A stretch of 64,000 nucleotides of DNA, taken from assembly GCF_021606685.1 (NCBI RefSeq), contig NZ_WKCB01000009.1:49121-113120 (forward strand). Reading direction: 5' to 3'. Under the pieces are notes generated by a model. That model was not told the origin of the DNA, ran no database searches, and was given only the letters and a program-made list of their open reading frames with translations. A program made the position numbers and the translations under genes. This DNA comes from Pseudomonas syringae (GTDB lineage: Bacteria > Pseudomonadota > Gammaproteobacteria > Pseudomonadales > Pseudomonadaceae). Below, one piece after another: positions 28,656-38,293 of the stretch; position 1 is the first letter of the stretch; each line of letters begins with the position of its first letter.

Positions 28656-30866
28656 ATGATCGGTCGCCTGGTGGTGGTCGGTCTGGGATTGATCGGCGGC
28701 TCCTTCGCCAAAGGCCTGCGTGAAAGCGGGCTGTGTGGCGAAGTGGTCGGTGTGGACCTGGACGCGCAATCGCGCAAATTGGCGGTTGAGCTGGGCGTGG
28801 TGGATCGCTGTGAAGCCGACCTGGCACTCGCGTGCCGGGGCGCTGATGTGATCCAGCTTGCCGTGCCGATCCTGGCCATGGAGAAGTTGTTGGCGGTGCT
28901 GGCCGGCATGGACCTGGGGCAGGCGATCCTTACGGACGTCGGCAGTGCCAAGGGCAATGTGGTGCGCGCTGCGCAACAGGCGTTTGGCGGCATGCCGGCG
29001 CGCTTTGTGCCGGGGCATCCGATTGCCGGGTCCGAGCAGAGCGGGGTAGAGGCCTCCAACGCGCAGCTGTTCCGTCGCCATAAAGTCATCCTCACGCCGC
29101 TTGAACAGACTGATCCGACAGCGCTGGCGGTGGTCGATCGGCTCTGGCGTGAGCTGGGTGCGGACGTGGAGCATATGCAGGTCGAGCGCCACGACGAAGT
29201 GCTGGCGGCGACCAGCCATTTGCCGCATTTGCTGGCTTTTGGTTTGGTGGACTCGCTGGCCAAGCGCAACGAGAACCTGGATATTTTCCGCTACGCCGCC
29301 GGTGGCTTCCGCGATTTCACGCGCATCGCCGGCAGCGACCCGGTGATGTGGCACGACATCTTCCTCGCCAACCGCGAGGCGGTGTTGCGCACCCTGGACA
29401 CCTTCCGCAGCGACCTCGACGCCTTGCGCGACGCGGTCGATGCCGGGGATGGCCACCAGTTATTGGGCGTGTTCACCCGTGCGCGGGTGGCGCGTGAGCA
29501 TTTCAGCAAGATCCTGGCGCGCCGGGCCTACATGGAAACTGCCGTGAACGCCGATGAACTGACCTTCCTCGCCAACCCGGGTGGCCGCTTGAGCGGGCGC
29601 CTGCGGATGCCGGGTGACAAGTCGATTTCCCATCGCTCGATCATGCTCGGTTCATTGGCGCAGGGCGTGACCGAGGTCGAAGGGTTCCTCGAGGGCGAAG
29701 ACGCCCTGGCGACCTTGCAGGCTTTTCGTGACATGGGCGTGGTGATCGAAGGGCCGCACCATGGGCGCGTGACCATTCATGGCGTAGGTTTGCACGGCTT
29801 GCAGCCTGCGCCGGGGCCGATCTACCTGGGTAACTCCGGCACGTCCATGCGCCTGCTGTCCGGGTTGCTGGCGGCGCAGCGCTTTGACAGCGTGCTGACC
29901 GGCGACGCCTCGCTGTCCAAGCGTCCGATGAACCGCGTGGCTGAGCCACTGCGGGCAATGGGCGCCGTGATCGAGACGGGGCCGCACGGGCGCCCGCCGT
30001 TGACTATCCGTGGTGGGCAGGCGTTGAAGGGGGCGGCCTACTCGATGCCGATGGCCAGCGCGCAGGTTAAATCCTGCCTGTTGCTGGCCGGTTTGTATGC
30101 CCAAGGTAAAACGTCGGTAACCGAGCCTGCGCCGACCCGTGACCATACCGAGCGCATGCTGCGCGGCTTTGGGTATCCGGTGGCGGTGGAGGGCGCGACG
30201 GCCTCGGTGGAATCGGGGCATGCGTTGACCGCTACCCATATAGAAGTGCCGGGGGATATTTCCTCGTCGGCCTTTTTCCTGGTGGCGGCATCGATTGCCG
30301 AGGGTTCCGAATTGTTGCTGGAGCATGTCGGCATCAACCCGACCAGGACCGGCGTGATCGATATCCTGCGGCTGATGGGCGCGGATATCACCTTGGAAAA
30401 CCAGCGCGAAGTCGGCGGTGAACCGGTCGCGGACCTGCGGGTGCGTGCGGCTGCGTTGAAGGGGATCGACATTCCCGAGGCGCTGGTGCCGTTGGCGATC
30501 GATGAGTTTCCGGTGCTGTTTGTGGCGGCGGCCTGCGCTGAAGGGCGAACCGTGCTGCGTGGCGCGCAGGAGCTGCGCGTGAAGGAATCCGACCGTATCC
30601 AGGTGATGGCCGACGGTCTGTCAGTGCTGGGCGTGAAGTGTGAACCGACCGCCGATGGGATTATCATTGACGGTGGCCCGATGGGTGGTGGTGAGGTACG
30701 TGCCGAGGGTGATCACCGGATCGCCATGGCCTTCAGTGTGGCGTCCCTACGGGCGGCGGCACCGATTCGTATCCGTGACTGTGCCAATGTTGCTACGTCT
30801 TTTCCGAATTTTCTTACACTGTGTGCCCACGTCGGCATCCGTGTTGCCCAAGAGGCTCAATTGTGA
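28656..30866 (+). CDS. tyrA-aroA: Fused prephenate dehydrogenase / EPSP synthase (TyrA-AroA)
   Basis: A 736-residue two-enzyme fusion. Residues 1-290 form a TyrA-type dehydrogenase with the nucleotide loop [10 protein letters not shown] and [13 protein letters not shown]. Residues from about 300 form AroA, 5-enolpyruvylshikimate-3-phosphate synthase, with [41 protein letters not shown] and RVKESDR. The fusion is the normal Pseudomonas form (PA3164). ATG 28656 starts [18 protein letters not shown] 28620, overlapping the hisC stop and preceded by AAGG, is a credible alternative adding 12 residues. The stop overlaps the cmk start. Confidence 0.95.
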   Translation: MIGRLVVVGLGLIGGSFAKGLRESGLCGEVVGVDLDAQSRKLAVELGVVDRCEADLALACRGADVIQLAVPILAMEKLLAVLAGMDLGQAILTDVGSAKGNVVRAAQQAFGGMPARFVPGHPIAGSEQSGVEASNAQLFRRHKVILTPLEQTDPTALAVVDRLWRELGADVEHMQVERHDEVLAATSHLPHLLAFGLVDSLAKRNENLDIFRYAAGGFRDFTRIAGSDPVMWHDIFLANREAVLRTLDTFRSDLDALRDAVDAGDGHQLLGVFTRARVAREHFSKILARRAYMETAVNADELTFLANPGGRLSGRLRMPGDKSISHRSIMLGSLAQGVTEVEGFLEGEDALATLQAFRDMGVVIEGPHHGRVTIHGVGLHGLQPAPGPIYLGNSGTSMRLLSGLLAAQRFDSVLTGDASLSKRPMNRVAEPLRAMGAVIETGPHGRPPLTIRGGQALKGAAYSMPMASAQVKSCLLLAGLYAQGKTSVTEPAPTRDHTERMLRGFGYPVAVEGATASVESGHALTATHIEVPGDISSSAFFLVAASIAEGSELLLEHVGINPTRTGVIDILRLMGADITLENQREVGGEPVADLRVRAAALKGIDIPEALVPLAIDEFPVLFVAAACAEGRTVLRGAQELRVKESDRIQVMADGLSVLGVKCEPTADGIIIDGGPMGGGEVRAEGDHRIAMAFSVASLRAAAPIRIRDCANVATSFPNFLTLCAHVGIRVAQEAQL

Positions 30867-31552
30867 ATATCAAAGCACCGGTGATTACCATCGACGGGCC
30901 AAGCGGCTCGGGCAAAGGCACGATCGCCGGCATCCTGGCCAAGCGCTTGGGCTGGTGTCTGCTGGATTCCGGCGCGCTGTACCGCCTGCTGGCCTTTGCC
31001 GCACGCAACCATGGCGTCGACCTGACCAACGAAGAATCCTTGAAGCTGCTGGCGGCGCACCTGGACGTGCAGTTCGTCGGCGCGACGGAAGGTCATCCAC
31101 AGCGCATCATCCTCGAAGGCGATGATGTAACCGATGACCTGCGCAACGAACAAGTCGGCTCCTGGGCCTCCCAGGTTGCCGCGCTGCCGGCCGTGCGCGA
31201 CGCATTGCTGCAGCGTCAGCGGGCATTTCAGGAGCCGCCGGGGCTGGTGGCCGACGGTCGCGACATGGGCACCGTGGTGTTTCCCGAGGCGCCGCTGAAG
31301 ATTTTCCTGACCGCCAGCGCCGAGGAGCGGGCTCGCCGCCGCTACTTGCAGTTGAAGGGCAAAGTCGATGGTGTTAGTCTGTCGAGTCTGCTAGATGAGA
31401 TCCGTGCACGCGATGAGCGTGATACCCAGCGCGCAGTAGCCCCGCTCAAACCGGCGGCTGATGCCATACAGCTGGATTCCACGGAGTTGTCCATCGAGCA
31501 GGTGCTGGAACGCATCTTGAGTGAAATCGCCATTCGCGATATCGCCGGGTGA
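30863..31552 (+). CDS. cmk: Cytidylate kinase
   Basis: A 229-residue CMP/dCMP kinase. The P-loop is GPSGSGKGT, followed by [13 protein letters not shown] and the [13 protein letters not shown] motif. The start is GTG 30863, overlapping the tyrA-aroA stop by four bases (GTGA), with AGAGG upstream. This is the usual partner of rpsA downstream. Confidence 0.96.
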   Translation: MNIKAPVITIDGPSGSGKGTIAGILAKRLGWCLLDSGALYRLLAFAARNHGVDLTNEESLKLLAAHLDVQFVGATEGHPQRIILEGDDVTDDLRNEQVGSWASQVAALPAVRDALLQRQRAFQEPPGLVADGRDMGTVVFPEAPLKIFLTASAEERARRRYLQLKGKVDGVSLSSLLDEIRARDERDTQRAVAPLKPAADAIQLDSTELSIEQVLERILSEIAIRDIAG

Positions 31553-31561
31553 TCAAGAAGG

Positions 31562-31600
31562 CCGCAGGGGACCAGTCATAGTCCTGCGGTGGCTTCTTTT
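31562..31600 (+). terminator. Hairpin between cmk and rpsA, possible terminator or attenuator
   Basis: CCGCAGG / CCTGCGG arms (31562-31568 and 31583-31589) with inner AC/GT pairing are followed by TGGCTTCTTTT. It could end part of the cmk transcripts, or be the first hairpin of the rpsA leader. Confidence 0.5.
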
Positions 31601-31612
31601 AACTGAAACTGA

Positions 31613-31668
31613 CCCACACCGTCTGGGGTGTGGAGATGGGCGTATTCTTCGCCCTTATCAACAGGAAT
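31613..31668 (+). promoter_or_regulatory. Structured rpsA translation-initiation leader
   Basis: Two stem-loops sit directly before rpsA: CCACACC/GGTGTGG (31614-31633) and GGGCG/CGCCC (31638-31654). They are followed by an unpaired A-rich stretch with AGGA and the ATG. In E. coli the rpsA start region folds into consecutive hairpins that allow S1 to repress its own synthesis. This layout suggests the same control here, by analogy only. Confidence 0.5.
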
Positions 31669-31672
31669 TAAA

Positions 31673-33364
31673 ATGAGCGAAAGCTTTGCGGAACTCTTTG
31701 AAGAAAGCCTAAAAACCCTGAACCTTCAGGCAGGCTCCATCATCACCGGTGTTATCGTTGATATCGATTACCAAGCTCGCTGGGTAACCGTTCACGCTGG
31801 TCTGAAGTCTGAAGCTCTGATCCCGCTGGAACAGTTCTACAACGATGCTGGTGACCTGACTATCAATGTCGGTGACGAAGTTCACGTTGCTCTGGACTCG
31901 GTTGAAGACGGTTTCGGTGAAACCAAGCTGTCCCGTGAAAAAGCCAAGCGCGCTGAATGCTGGATTGTTCTCGAAGCAGCCTTCGCAGCTGAAGAAGTGG
32001 TCAAGGGCGTTATCAACGGTAAGGTTAAAGGCGGCTTCACTGTCGACGTTAACGGCATCCGTGCGTTCCTGCCAGGTTCTTTGGTCGACGTTCGTCCAGT
32101 GCGCGACACCACGCACCTGGAAGGCAAAGAACTCGAATTCAAGGTCATCAAACTCGACCAGAAGCGCAACAACGTTGTCGTTTCCCGTCGCAGCGTCCTG
32201 GAAGCAGAGAACTCCGCCGAGCGTGAAGCTCTGCTGGAATCCCTGCAGGAAGGCCAACAAGTCAAAGGTATCGTCAAGAACCTCACCGATTACGGCGCAT
32301 TCGTCGATCTGGGTGGCGTCGATGGCCTGCTGCACATTACCGACATGGCTTGGAAGCGTATCAAGCATCCTTCCGAAATCGTCAACGTTGGCGACGAGAT
32401 CGATGTCAAGGTTCTGAAGTACGATCGTGAGCGTAACCGCGTTTCCCTGGGCTTGAAGCAGCTGGGCGAAGATCCATGGGTTGCTATCAAAGCTCGTTAC
32501 CCAGAAAGCACTCGCGTTACCGCGCGTGTTACCAACCTGACCGACTACGGCTGCTTCGCTGAGCTGGAAGAAGGCGTGGAAGGCCTGGTACACGTTTCCG
32601 AAATGGACTGGACCAACAAAAACATCCACCCTTCGAAAGTCGTACAAGTCGGCGACGAAGTGGAAGTTATGGTTCTGGACATCGACGAAGAGCGTCGTCG
32701 TATCTCCCTGGGCATCAAGCAGTGCAAATCTAACCCATGGGAAGATTTCTCTGGCCAGTTCAACAAGGGCGATAAAATCTCCGGCACCATCAAGTCGATC
32801 ACCGATTTCGGTATCTTCATTGGTCTGGACGGCGGCATCGACGGCCTGGTTCACCTGTCCGACATCTCCTGGAACGAAGTTGGCGAAGAAGCTGTTCGTC
32901 GTTTCAAGAAGGGCGACGAGCTGGACACCGTTATCCTGTCGGTTGACCCAGAGCGCGAGCGTATCTCCCTGGGTATCAAGCAACTGGAAAGCGATCCGTT
33001 CTCCGAGTACGTTCAAGAGAACGACAAAGGCGCCATCGTTAAAGGTACTGTGAAAGAAGTTGACGCCAAAGGCGCCATCATCGTTCTGGCCGACGATATC
33101 GAAGCGACTCTGAAAGCCTCCGAAATCAGCCGTGACCGCGTTGAAGACGCGCGCAACGTTCTGAAAGAAGGCCAGGAAGTAGAAGCCAAGATCATCAGCG
33201 TTGACCGCAAGAGCCGCGTAATCCAACTCTCCATCAAGTCGAAAGACGAAGTTGAAGAGAAAGAAGCTATCCAGAGCCTGCGCGACAAGCCAGCCTCGTC
33301 GGATACTCCAGTTGACACCACTCTCGGTGCTCTGCTGCGTGCGCAAATGGAAAAACAGAACTAA
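31673..33364 (+). CDS. rpsA: 30S ribosomal protein S1
   Basis: A 563-residue mRNA-binding ribosomal protein with six S1/OB-fold repeats. The recurring signature ([63 protein letters not shown]) is very clear. The start [13 protein letters not shown] is standard, so ATG 31673 is chosen over in-frame codons upstream. Codon choice shifts from the GC-rich third positions of the neighbours toward the restricted set of highly expressed genes (GTT, GCT, CGT). Confidence 0.99.
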   Translation: MSESFAELFEESLKTLNLQAGSIITGVIVDIDYQARWVTVHAGLKSEALIPLEQFYNDAGDLTINVGDEVHVALDSVEDGFGETKLSREKAKRAECWIVLEAAFAAEEVVKGVINGKVKGGFTVDVNGIRAFLPGSLVDVRPVRDTTHLEGKELEFKVIKLDQKRNNVVVSRRSVLEAENSAEREALLESLQEGQQVKGIVKNLTDYGAFVDLGGVDGLLHITDMAWKRIKHPSEIVNVGDEIDVKVLKYDRERNRVSLGLKQLGEDPWVAIKARYPESTRVTARVTNLTDYGCFAELEEGVEGLVHVSEMDWTNKNIHPSKVVQVGDEVEVMVLDIDEERRRISLGIKQCKSNPWEDFSGQFNKGDKISGTIKSITDFGIFIGLDGGIDGLVHLSDISWNEVGEEAVRRFKKGDELDTVILSVDPERERISLGIKQLESDPFSEYVQENDKGAIVKGTVKEVDAKGAIIVLADDIEATLKASEISRDRVEDARNVLKEGQEVEAKIISVDRKSRVIQLSIKSKDEVEEKEAIQSLRDKPASSDTPVDTTLGALLRAQMEKQN

Positions 33365-33378
33365 GTTCTGTCAGACCG

Positions 33379-33407
33379 AAAAAGGGCGACTTAGGTCGCC
33401 CTTTTTT
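33379..33407 (+). terminator. Rho-independent terminator of rpsA
   Basis: AAAAAGGGCGAC / GTCGCCCTTTTTT with a TTAG loop gives a strong GC stem with a full T-run, 15 bases after the stop. Confidence 0.95.
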
Positions 33408-33522
33408 GTGCCTGAAATTCGTTGAATCAACGACACAGAACCAAGGCGTGCAGTGCAGTGTCAGAACTGCTTATAGTCTTGATGAATACTGTTTCAACGT
33501 TGTTGTTTCAATAAGGATTTGA

Positions 33523-33807
33523 ATGAACAGGCTTATCGTCATATTTGCAGTGGTAATGCTCGCAGGCTGCTCGGTCACTAGTGCCAAGACCCACGCCAGG
33601 CGTGGCGTCAGTGGCATTGAGGTCGACTGCTCGGGCCTTGGCAACAAATGGGAGAAGTGCGAGCAGCGCGCGGCCCGTGAGTGCAAGATGCAGGGCTACA
33701 AGGTCATCACCCGATCCAGCGATGCAAAGGATGAAGAGGGTGACTACCTGTTCGGCTGGAACCCTGCCGGAGCGGTCACGCGTACCATGCTTGTGATCTG
33801 CAATTGA
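33523..33807 (+). CDS. Small secreted lipoprotein, unknown function
   Basis: A 94-residue predicted lipoprotein. A short signal sequence (MNRLIVIFAVVMLAGC) ends in a LAGC lipobox, so Cys16 should be lipidated. The mature part contains four more cysteines (DCSGL, EKCEQ, RECKM, VICN), which may form disulfides. AAGGATTTGA supplies a ribosome-binding site. It lies between rpsA and ihfB, a place where Pseudomonas genomes often carry a small extra gene. I do not recognise a family name. Confidence 0.8.
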   Translation: MNRLIVIFAVVMLAGCSVTSAKTHARRGVSGIEVDCSGLGNKWEKCEQRAARECKMQGYKVITRSSDAKDEEGDYLFGWNPAGAVTRTMLVICN

Positions 33808-33939
33808 AGGTTAAAGGGGTGTGTTGCAAGCGTTCTTCCATCCTGCAGATATGTTGCCGGGTGGGCTGTTCAAATTCATCAAGTCATGCTAAAACCTTCG
33901 AAGCGCTTTTCCTAGCTGCTTGAAAAAGAAGGGAAAAAT

Positions 33940-34236
33940 ATGACGAAGTCGGAGTTGATCGAACGAATTGTCACCCATCAAGGGCTGCTTTCATCCAAGG
34001 ATGTGGAGCTGGCTATCAAGACCATGCTTGAGCAAATGTCCCAGTGCCTGGCGACTGGGGATCGGATTGAGATACGTGGGTTTGGGAGTTTCTCCCTGCA
34101 CTATCGCGCACCGCGAGTGGGGCGCAACCCCAAGACGGGGCAGTCGGTTAGCCTCGACGGTAAGTTTGTTCCTCATTTCAAGCCGGGCAAGGAGCTGCGG
34201 GATCGAGTGAATGAGGACGAAGAAGAAAACGTCTGA
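33940..34236 (+). CDS. ihfB: Integration host factor subunit beta
   Basis: A 98-residue DNA-bending protein of the HU/IHF family. The start [11 protein letters not shown], the beta-arm region RNPKTGQSV and the [12 protein letters not shown] segment identify IHF-beta. With IhfA it bends DNA at WATCAANNNNTTR sites and assists sigma-54 promoters, which is relevant to the predicted sigma-54 promoter at 51984-51999. An A-rich leader with AGAAGGGAAAAAT precedes the ATG. Confidence 0.97.
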   Translation: MTKSELIERIVTHQGLLSSKDVELAIKTMLEQMSQCLATGDRIEIRGFGSFSLHYRAPRVGRNPKTGQSVSLDGKFVPHFKPGKELRDRVNEDEEENV

Positions 34237-34259
34237 TTCTTCCCTGAAAGGAGAGGTTT

Positions 34260-34532
34260 ATGCGCAGTATCAAGCGCGTCGTGGTGTTGCTCATTTTATT
34301 GGTCGTAGGCTTGGGATGCCTCACCTTCGTACTGGAAAATCAGCAGAACGTTTCATTGGCATTTCTAGGCTGGGCCACTCCAGATATGCCGATCTCGATA
34401 TTTTTGGGGCTTACCCTGATCGTCGGCATGCTCATAGGGCCGGTCCTGGGCCTGTTGGCCGCTCGTGGTCGTGCTGACCGTCGTAAGGCCCGATATCGAC
34501 AACCCGTTGGCCCAGACAGCGCGCAAGGCTGA
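34260..34532 (+). CDS. lapA: LapA-domain (DUF1049) membrane protein
   Basis: A 90-residue inner-membrane protein with two hydrophobic helices (about 6-24 and 43-66) and the family motif ENQQNVSLAFLG after helix 1; the C-terminus is basic and cytoplasmic. LapA proteins work with LapB in control of LPS synthesis (LpxC turnover) in enterobacteria. Here it follows ihfB by 23 bases behind AGGAGAGG, so it is co-transcribed with it. It is the last gene before the O-antigen block. Confidence 0.88.
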   Translation: MRSIKRVVVLLILLVVGLGCLTFVLENQQNVSLAFLGWATPDMPISIFLGLTLIVGMLIGPVLGLLAARGRADRRKARYRQPVGPDSAQG

Positions 34533-34711
34533 GCCGCTCGCTTTGGTGCGTGAGTGCTCTTGGGTGAGCCCCTGCGCTGTAGCAAGCAATGAAGTTTGAT
34601 GGGCATTTACAACTTCGCTCTGCTCCAGTTCAACCGCACTTCCTGCGGAGAACTGAAGCGTTTGGCGAGGTCAGCTACACGGCAACCAATAGTGGCAGGG
34701 CAGGGCAGGCG

Positions 34712-35893
34712 TCAAATCTGCTGGCGGGTAGCCAGGTTCATGACGTCCCTGAGTACTGAGTACGTTTTCTCGATTTCCGCTTCCGACAAAGTCGGGTGGA
34801 CGAGGAACATCAGGCTGGTTTCTCCCAGCTCGCGTGCTACGGGTAGGCGTACGGAAGGGCGCCATCCTGTGTTGTCGAAAGCCTTTTCCAGGTAAACCTC
34901 CGAGCACGACCCTGAAAAGCAGGGAACGCCTCTGGCCGTTATTTCCCCTAGAATTCGATCTCTGCTCCAGCCTTGGGTCAGCGTGGCCGGTTCGATGAAT
35001 ACATAGCACTTGTAGGCAGCGTGAGTAATGTCTTCAGGAATAGCGGGAGTGCGCAGTCCCTTCAAGTCTCTTGCTGTAGACCAGATTTTCTCGGCATAAG
35101 TGGTCCGGCTGGTATTCCAGTCAGCCATCCGACGCAATTGAATGCGCCCTATAGCTGCCTGGGTTTCCATCATCCGCCAGTTGGTACCAAAGCTTTCATG
35201 CACCCATCGGAAGCCAGGCGCATGTTCGCGCTCATACACCGCTTCCCAGCTTTTGCCGTGGTCTTTGACGGACCACATTCGGGACCACAACGCTTGGTCG
35301 TTGGTGGTCACCATCCCGCCTTCACCTCCGGTCGACATGATTTTGTCCTGGCAGAACGACCATGCGCCCACGTGGCCGATGGAGCCCACCGGACGGCCCT
35401 TGTATCGGGCGCCATGCGCCTGTGCGCAATCTTCGATGACTTTGAGACCATGCTCATCCGCGAGCGCCATGATCGGGTCCATGTCGCAGGGCCAGCCGGC
35501 CAGGTGTACGCAGATGACCGCTTTGGTGCGTGGTGTCAGCGCTGCGCGGATGGTGTCTGCAGTGATGTTTTGGGAGTCGCGGTCCACTTCTGCAAATACA
35601 GGCACTGCGCCGGCATTCACGATGCTCGAGACGGAAGCTAAAAAGGTTCGAGGAGTCACGATCACCTCATCACCCGCCCCGATACCCAGCGCGATTAACG
35701 CAGCATCAATGGCGACTGTTCCGTTGGTCATTGCCACTGCATAAGCAGTGTTTGTCCACTCGGCAAATTCCTTTTCAAACGTGCGGCATTCTTGGCCAGT
35801 CCAGTAATTCACCTTGTTGGATAGAATCACATCGCGAACAGCATCGGCCTCTTCCTGAGTAAAGGAAGGCCAATGAGAGAAGGTGGTATTCAT
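34712..35893 (-). CDS. DegT/DnrJ/EryC1/StrS sugar aminotransferase (PglE-like)
   Basis: A 393-residue PLP-dependent nucleotide-sugar aminotransferase. Family marks are NGTVAIDAALIALGIGAGDE, the DPIMALADEHGLKVIEDCAQAHG segment and the PLP lysine in SFCQDKIMSTGGEGG. With the PglD-like and PglC-like genes beside it and WbpM at the other end of the locus, it probably aminates the 4-keto sugar produced by WbpM to give a UDP-4-amino sugar. ATG 35893 is chosen; the GTG at 35905 is also possible. The exact sugar (bacillosamine precursor against other 4-amino sugars) is not decidable by eye. Confidence 0.85.
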   Translation of the reverse strand: MNTTFSHWPSFTQEEADAVRDVILSNKVNYWTGQECRTFEKEFAEWTNTAYAVAMTNGTVAIDAALIALGIGAGDEVIVTPRTFLASVSSIVNAGAVPVFAEVDRDSQNITADTIRAALTPRTKAVICVHLAGWPCDMDPIMALADEHGLKVIEDCAQAHGARYKGRPVGSIGHVGAWSFCQDKIMSTGGEGGMVTTNDQALWSRMWSVKDHGKSWEAVYEREHAPGFRWVHESFGTNWRMMETQAAIGRIQLRRMADWNTSRTTYAEKIWSTARDLKGLRTPAIPEDITHAAYKCYVFIEPATLTQGWSRDRILGEITARGVPCFSGSCSEVYLEKAFDNTGWRPSVRLPVARELGETSLMFLVHPTLSEAEIEKTYSVLRDVMNLATRQQI

Positions 35894-35953
35894 CACTTTA
35901 GACACTCATCAAGTCCAGACGGGATAGTCGTGAAAGTATAGGAAGCATGGGTT

Positions 35954-36574
35954 CTAGTTGAAAGCGCGAGCCGGTACACCAACGACGGTCAGGTTATCGG
36001 CGACGTTGGCAACTACCGCGGCGCCTGCACCAATGGTTGAGCCTGCGCCAATTGATACCAATTGGCGTACGGTTGCGCCTATACCCACCCAGCTCAAGTG
36101 GCCCACATTGACGCCACCGGCTAATCGCGCGCCAGGGCTGATGTGCACCGCCGAGCCGAGCACGCAATCATGGTCAACGCTGCAGCCGGTATTAAGAATG
36201 GCACCCGCGCCAATGCGTGCATCGGCATTGACCACCGCACCGGCAAAGACGACGCTGCCATAGTCGAGGCTGGCGTAGCGGCTCACGGTCGCTGCGGGAT
36301 GGACGAGCGTGCACAGGCGTGCGCCCGCCGCATGCAGCTCAAGCAGTTTGAGGTGGCGGACTTTATTGGCGCCGATGGCCACCACCACGCCGTCGAAGTG
36401 CTCAAGGCGCTCAAGCAATGCGGCGGTATTGCCCACCACGTTCCAATGGCCGTTGCGCTGGAGTGCAGGCCAATTGTCGTCAAAGAACTCGATTGACCCC
36501 CAGCCGCAGCACTCGGCAGTGTCGGCTACAACTTTTCCATGGCCGCTTGCACCGAGGATGGCGAGGCTTCTCAC
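35954..36574 (-). CDS. Sugar O/N-acyltransferase, PglD-like
   Basis: A 206-residue NeuD/PglD-type acetyltransferase. An N-terminal Rossmann-like part begins LAILGASGHGKVVADTA and is followed by left-handed beta-helix hexapeptide repeats (about 95-200). The catalytic-type histidine lies in GCSVDHDCVLG, and the C-terminus GVPAR is typical. In the Pgl pathway the enzyme N-acetylates the UDP-4-amino sugar to UDP-di-N-acetylbacillosamine. The start is GTG 36574 behind GGAAG, overlapping the end of the PglC-like gene by four bases. Confidence 0.87.
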   Translation of the reverse strand: MRSLAILGASGHGKVVADTAECCGWGSIEFFDDNWPALQRNGHWNVVGNTAALLERLEHFDGVVVAIGANKVRHLKLLELHAAGARLCTLVHPAATVSRYASLDYGSVVFAGAVVNADARIGAGAILNTGCSVDHDCVLGSAVHISPGARLAGGVNVGHLSWVGIGATVRQLVSIGAGSTIGAGAAVVANVADNLTVVGVPARAFN

Positions 36575-37167
36575 GACTTGCTTCCGGTGAATTTCGACAT
36601 CGTCACCTCGTCAGCGGCGGCGATGCCATCACGGGACACGACCTTTTTGACCGTAAGGAATAACACCTTCAAGTCCAACCCAAAGGTGTGATTGTCGACA
36701 TACCAAACATCCAGCTTGAATTTGTCATCCCAGCTCAATGCGTTGCGACCATTGACCTGCGCCCACCCGCTGATGCCTGGGCGCACTTCGTGACGCCGAT
36801 ACTGTGTCTGGCTGTAGAGCGGCAGATATTCCATGAGCAGAGGTCGTGGGCCGACGAGGCTCATGTCACCCTTCAAAACGTTCCATAGCTCTGGCAACTC
36901 ATCGAGGCTGGTGCTTCGCAGGAAGCTACCGAACGGCGTCATGCGTTCCGAATCCGGAAGCGGCTGGCCTGAGGCGTCGACGGCATCCCGCATGGTGCGG
37001 AATTTAATCATCTTGAAAGGCTTGCCATCTTTTCCTGGGCGCACTTGACGAAAAAACACCGGGGAGCCCAGTTTTCGCCGAATTGCCCACGCCAGTACCA
37101 GAAAAACCGGTGACAGTAATAGCAAGCCAAAAAAAGACGCGAAAAAATCAAAGAGTCGTTTGGTCAT
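36571..37167 (-). CDS. Initiating sugar-phosphate transferase, PglC/WcaJ-type
   Basis: A 198-residue monotopic phosphoglycosyl transferase that moves a sugar phosphate from UDP-sugar to undecaprenyl phosphate. A single N-terminal re-entrant hydrophobic segment (FFASFFGLLLLSPVFLVLAW) is followed by FRTM, the Asp-Glu dyad region STSLDELPELWNVLKG and DMSLVGPRPLL. The size is that of the small PglC class rather than the large WbaP class. It overlaps the upstream glycosyltransferase gene by 20 bases. In PAO1-like loci this step is done by WbpL-type enzymes, which are absent here. Confidence 0.9.
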   Translation of the reverse strand: MTKRLFDFFASFFGLLLLSPVFLVLAWAIRRKLGSPVFFRQVRPGKDGKPFKMIKFRTMRDAVDASGQPLPDSERMTPFGSFLRSTSLDELPELWNVLKGDMSLVGPRPLLMEYLPLYSQTQYRRHEVRPGISGWAQVNGRNALSWDDKFKLDVWYVDNHTFGLDLKVLFLTVKKVVSRDGIAAADEVTMSKFTGSKS

Positions 37168-38293
37168 GGATATTCATCCCGCGCAGCATTTGAACATTAA
37201 CTTTGTCTACATCAAAATCATCGCGCGCCAATCTCAGGGAGGCTTCTCCCATTGTTTTGACCAGCGTGGGATCGGTGATCAGGGTTTCCATCGCAATAAG
37301 TAAATCGTCTACAGAGCGCGGTTTGACCAAGTAACCGTTAACACCCTGTCTGACTGTTTCACGACAGCCTGGCGTGTCTGTCGTGATCACGGCGCGGCCC
37401 ATCGCGAGCGCCTCGAGTATAGTCCGAGGGATACCCTCGCGGTAGAAAGTAGGCAACACAAAAACCGATGCCGAGGCCAGCGCGGGCCTTACATCAGTCA
37501 GTTTGCCCAGGTAATCAAGATCGCCAGACGCAATCCAGGCGTCGAGTTCTGCCTGTTTTATGGATTTTGGGTTCTCATCGAGATAACCGACAAGTTTGAA
37601 TTGCGCCTGCGGATAACGCGCTTTCAACTGCGCAGCGGCTTGGGCATATTGCCGAACACCTTTGTCGATCAATAACCGGGCAATGAGGATGAATACCGGT
37701 TTCTCAGGAAGGGGCGAGGCTTGGAAATGTAATAGGTCAACCCCCGACCCTTTGACGACAGTGGAAGGCACCGATCGTTTAACAATATTGAGTTGGCGGA
37801 ACAGCAACTCATCGTCAGGGTTCTGGAAAAAAACACGCGCACACCGATTAAGTGCCAGCGCGTACAAGGACTCGACAACGCGGCGGATCAGCGTTTGCTT
37901 TTTACTGACGTTTGCGTCATCCACGAACACGTAACCAAGCCCGGTTATCAGGGCAAAGCGGTTAGGAACTCTTGCGAGGAACGCTGCGAGGGAGCCCCAG
38001 ATCACCGGCTTGATGGTATAGCCTAAAACCACGGTTGGACGCAGTGTCCGCATCAATTTGTACAGCGAGTAGAGGGTCGCCAGATCCGAAAATGGGTTGA
38101 GGCCGGTTCGGCTCATTGACACGCTGTGCAGCGTGACGCCGTGCTGGGCCAGCAGGGCTTTTTCGCGGCCCGACTCATTGGGCGTCGGGCACGCCGCGTG
38201 CACGGTGTACCCTGCGCCCTGCAGCGATTTAATCAAGTTCAGGCGAAAGTTGAGAAGGGAGTCTGGTGAGTTTGCAATCATAAGAAAAATCAT
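37148..38293 (-). CDS. Glycosyltransferase family 4 (PglA-like)
   Basis: A 381-residue GT-B fold glycosyltransferase. The N-terminal domain has ALITGLGYVF, and the C-terminal nucleotide-sugar domain (about 195-350) has FILIARLLIDKGVRQYA and FYREGIPRTILEALAMG, the GT4 E-x7-E region. The LNPFSDL and ALITGLG motifs resemble Campylobacter PglA, which adds the second sugar onto Und-PP-bacillosamine. That fits the PglC-like initiator encoded next. Donor sugar is unknown. Confidence 0.87.
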   Translation of the reverse strand: MIFLMIANSPDSLLNFRLNLIKSLQGAGYTVHAACPTPNESGREKALLAQHGVTLHSVSMSRTGLNPFSDLATLYSLYKLMRTLRPTVVLGYTIKPVIWGSLAAFLARVPNRFALITGLGYVFVDDANVSKKQTLIRRVVESLYALALNRCARVFFQNPDDELLFRQLNIVKRSVPSTVVKGSGVDLLHFQASPLPEKPVFILIARLLIDKGVRQYAQAAAQLKARYPQAQFKLVGYLDENPKSIKQAELDAWIASGDLDYLGKLTDVRPALASASVFVLPTFYREGIPRTILEALAMGRAVITTDTPGCRETVRQGVNGYLVKPRSVDDLLIAMETLITDPTLVKTMGEASLRLARDDFDVDKVNVQMLRGMNIHDQTTL

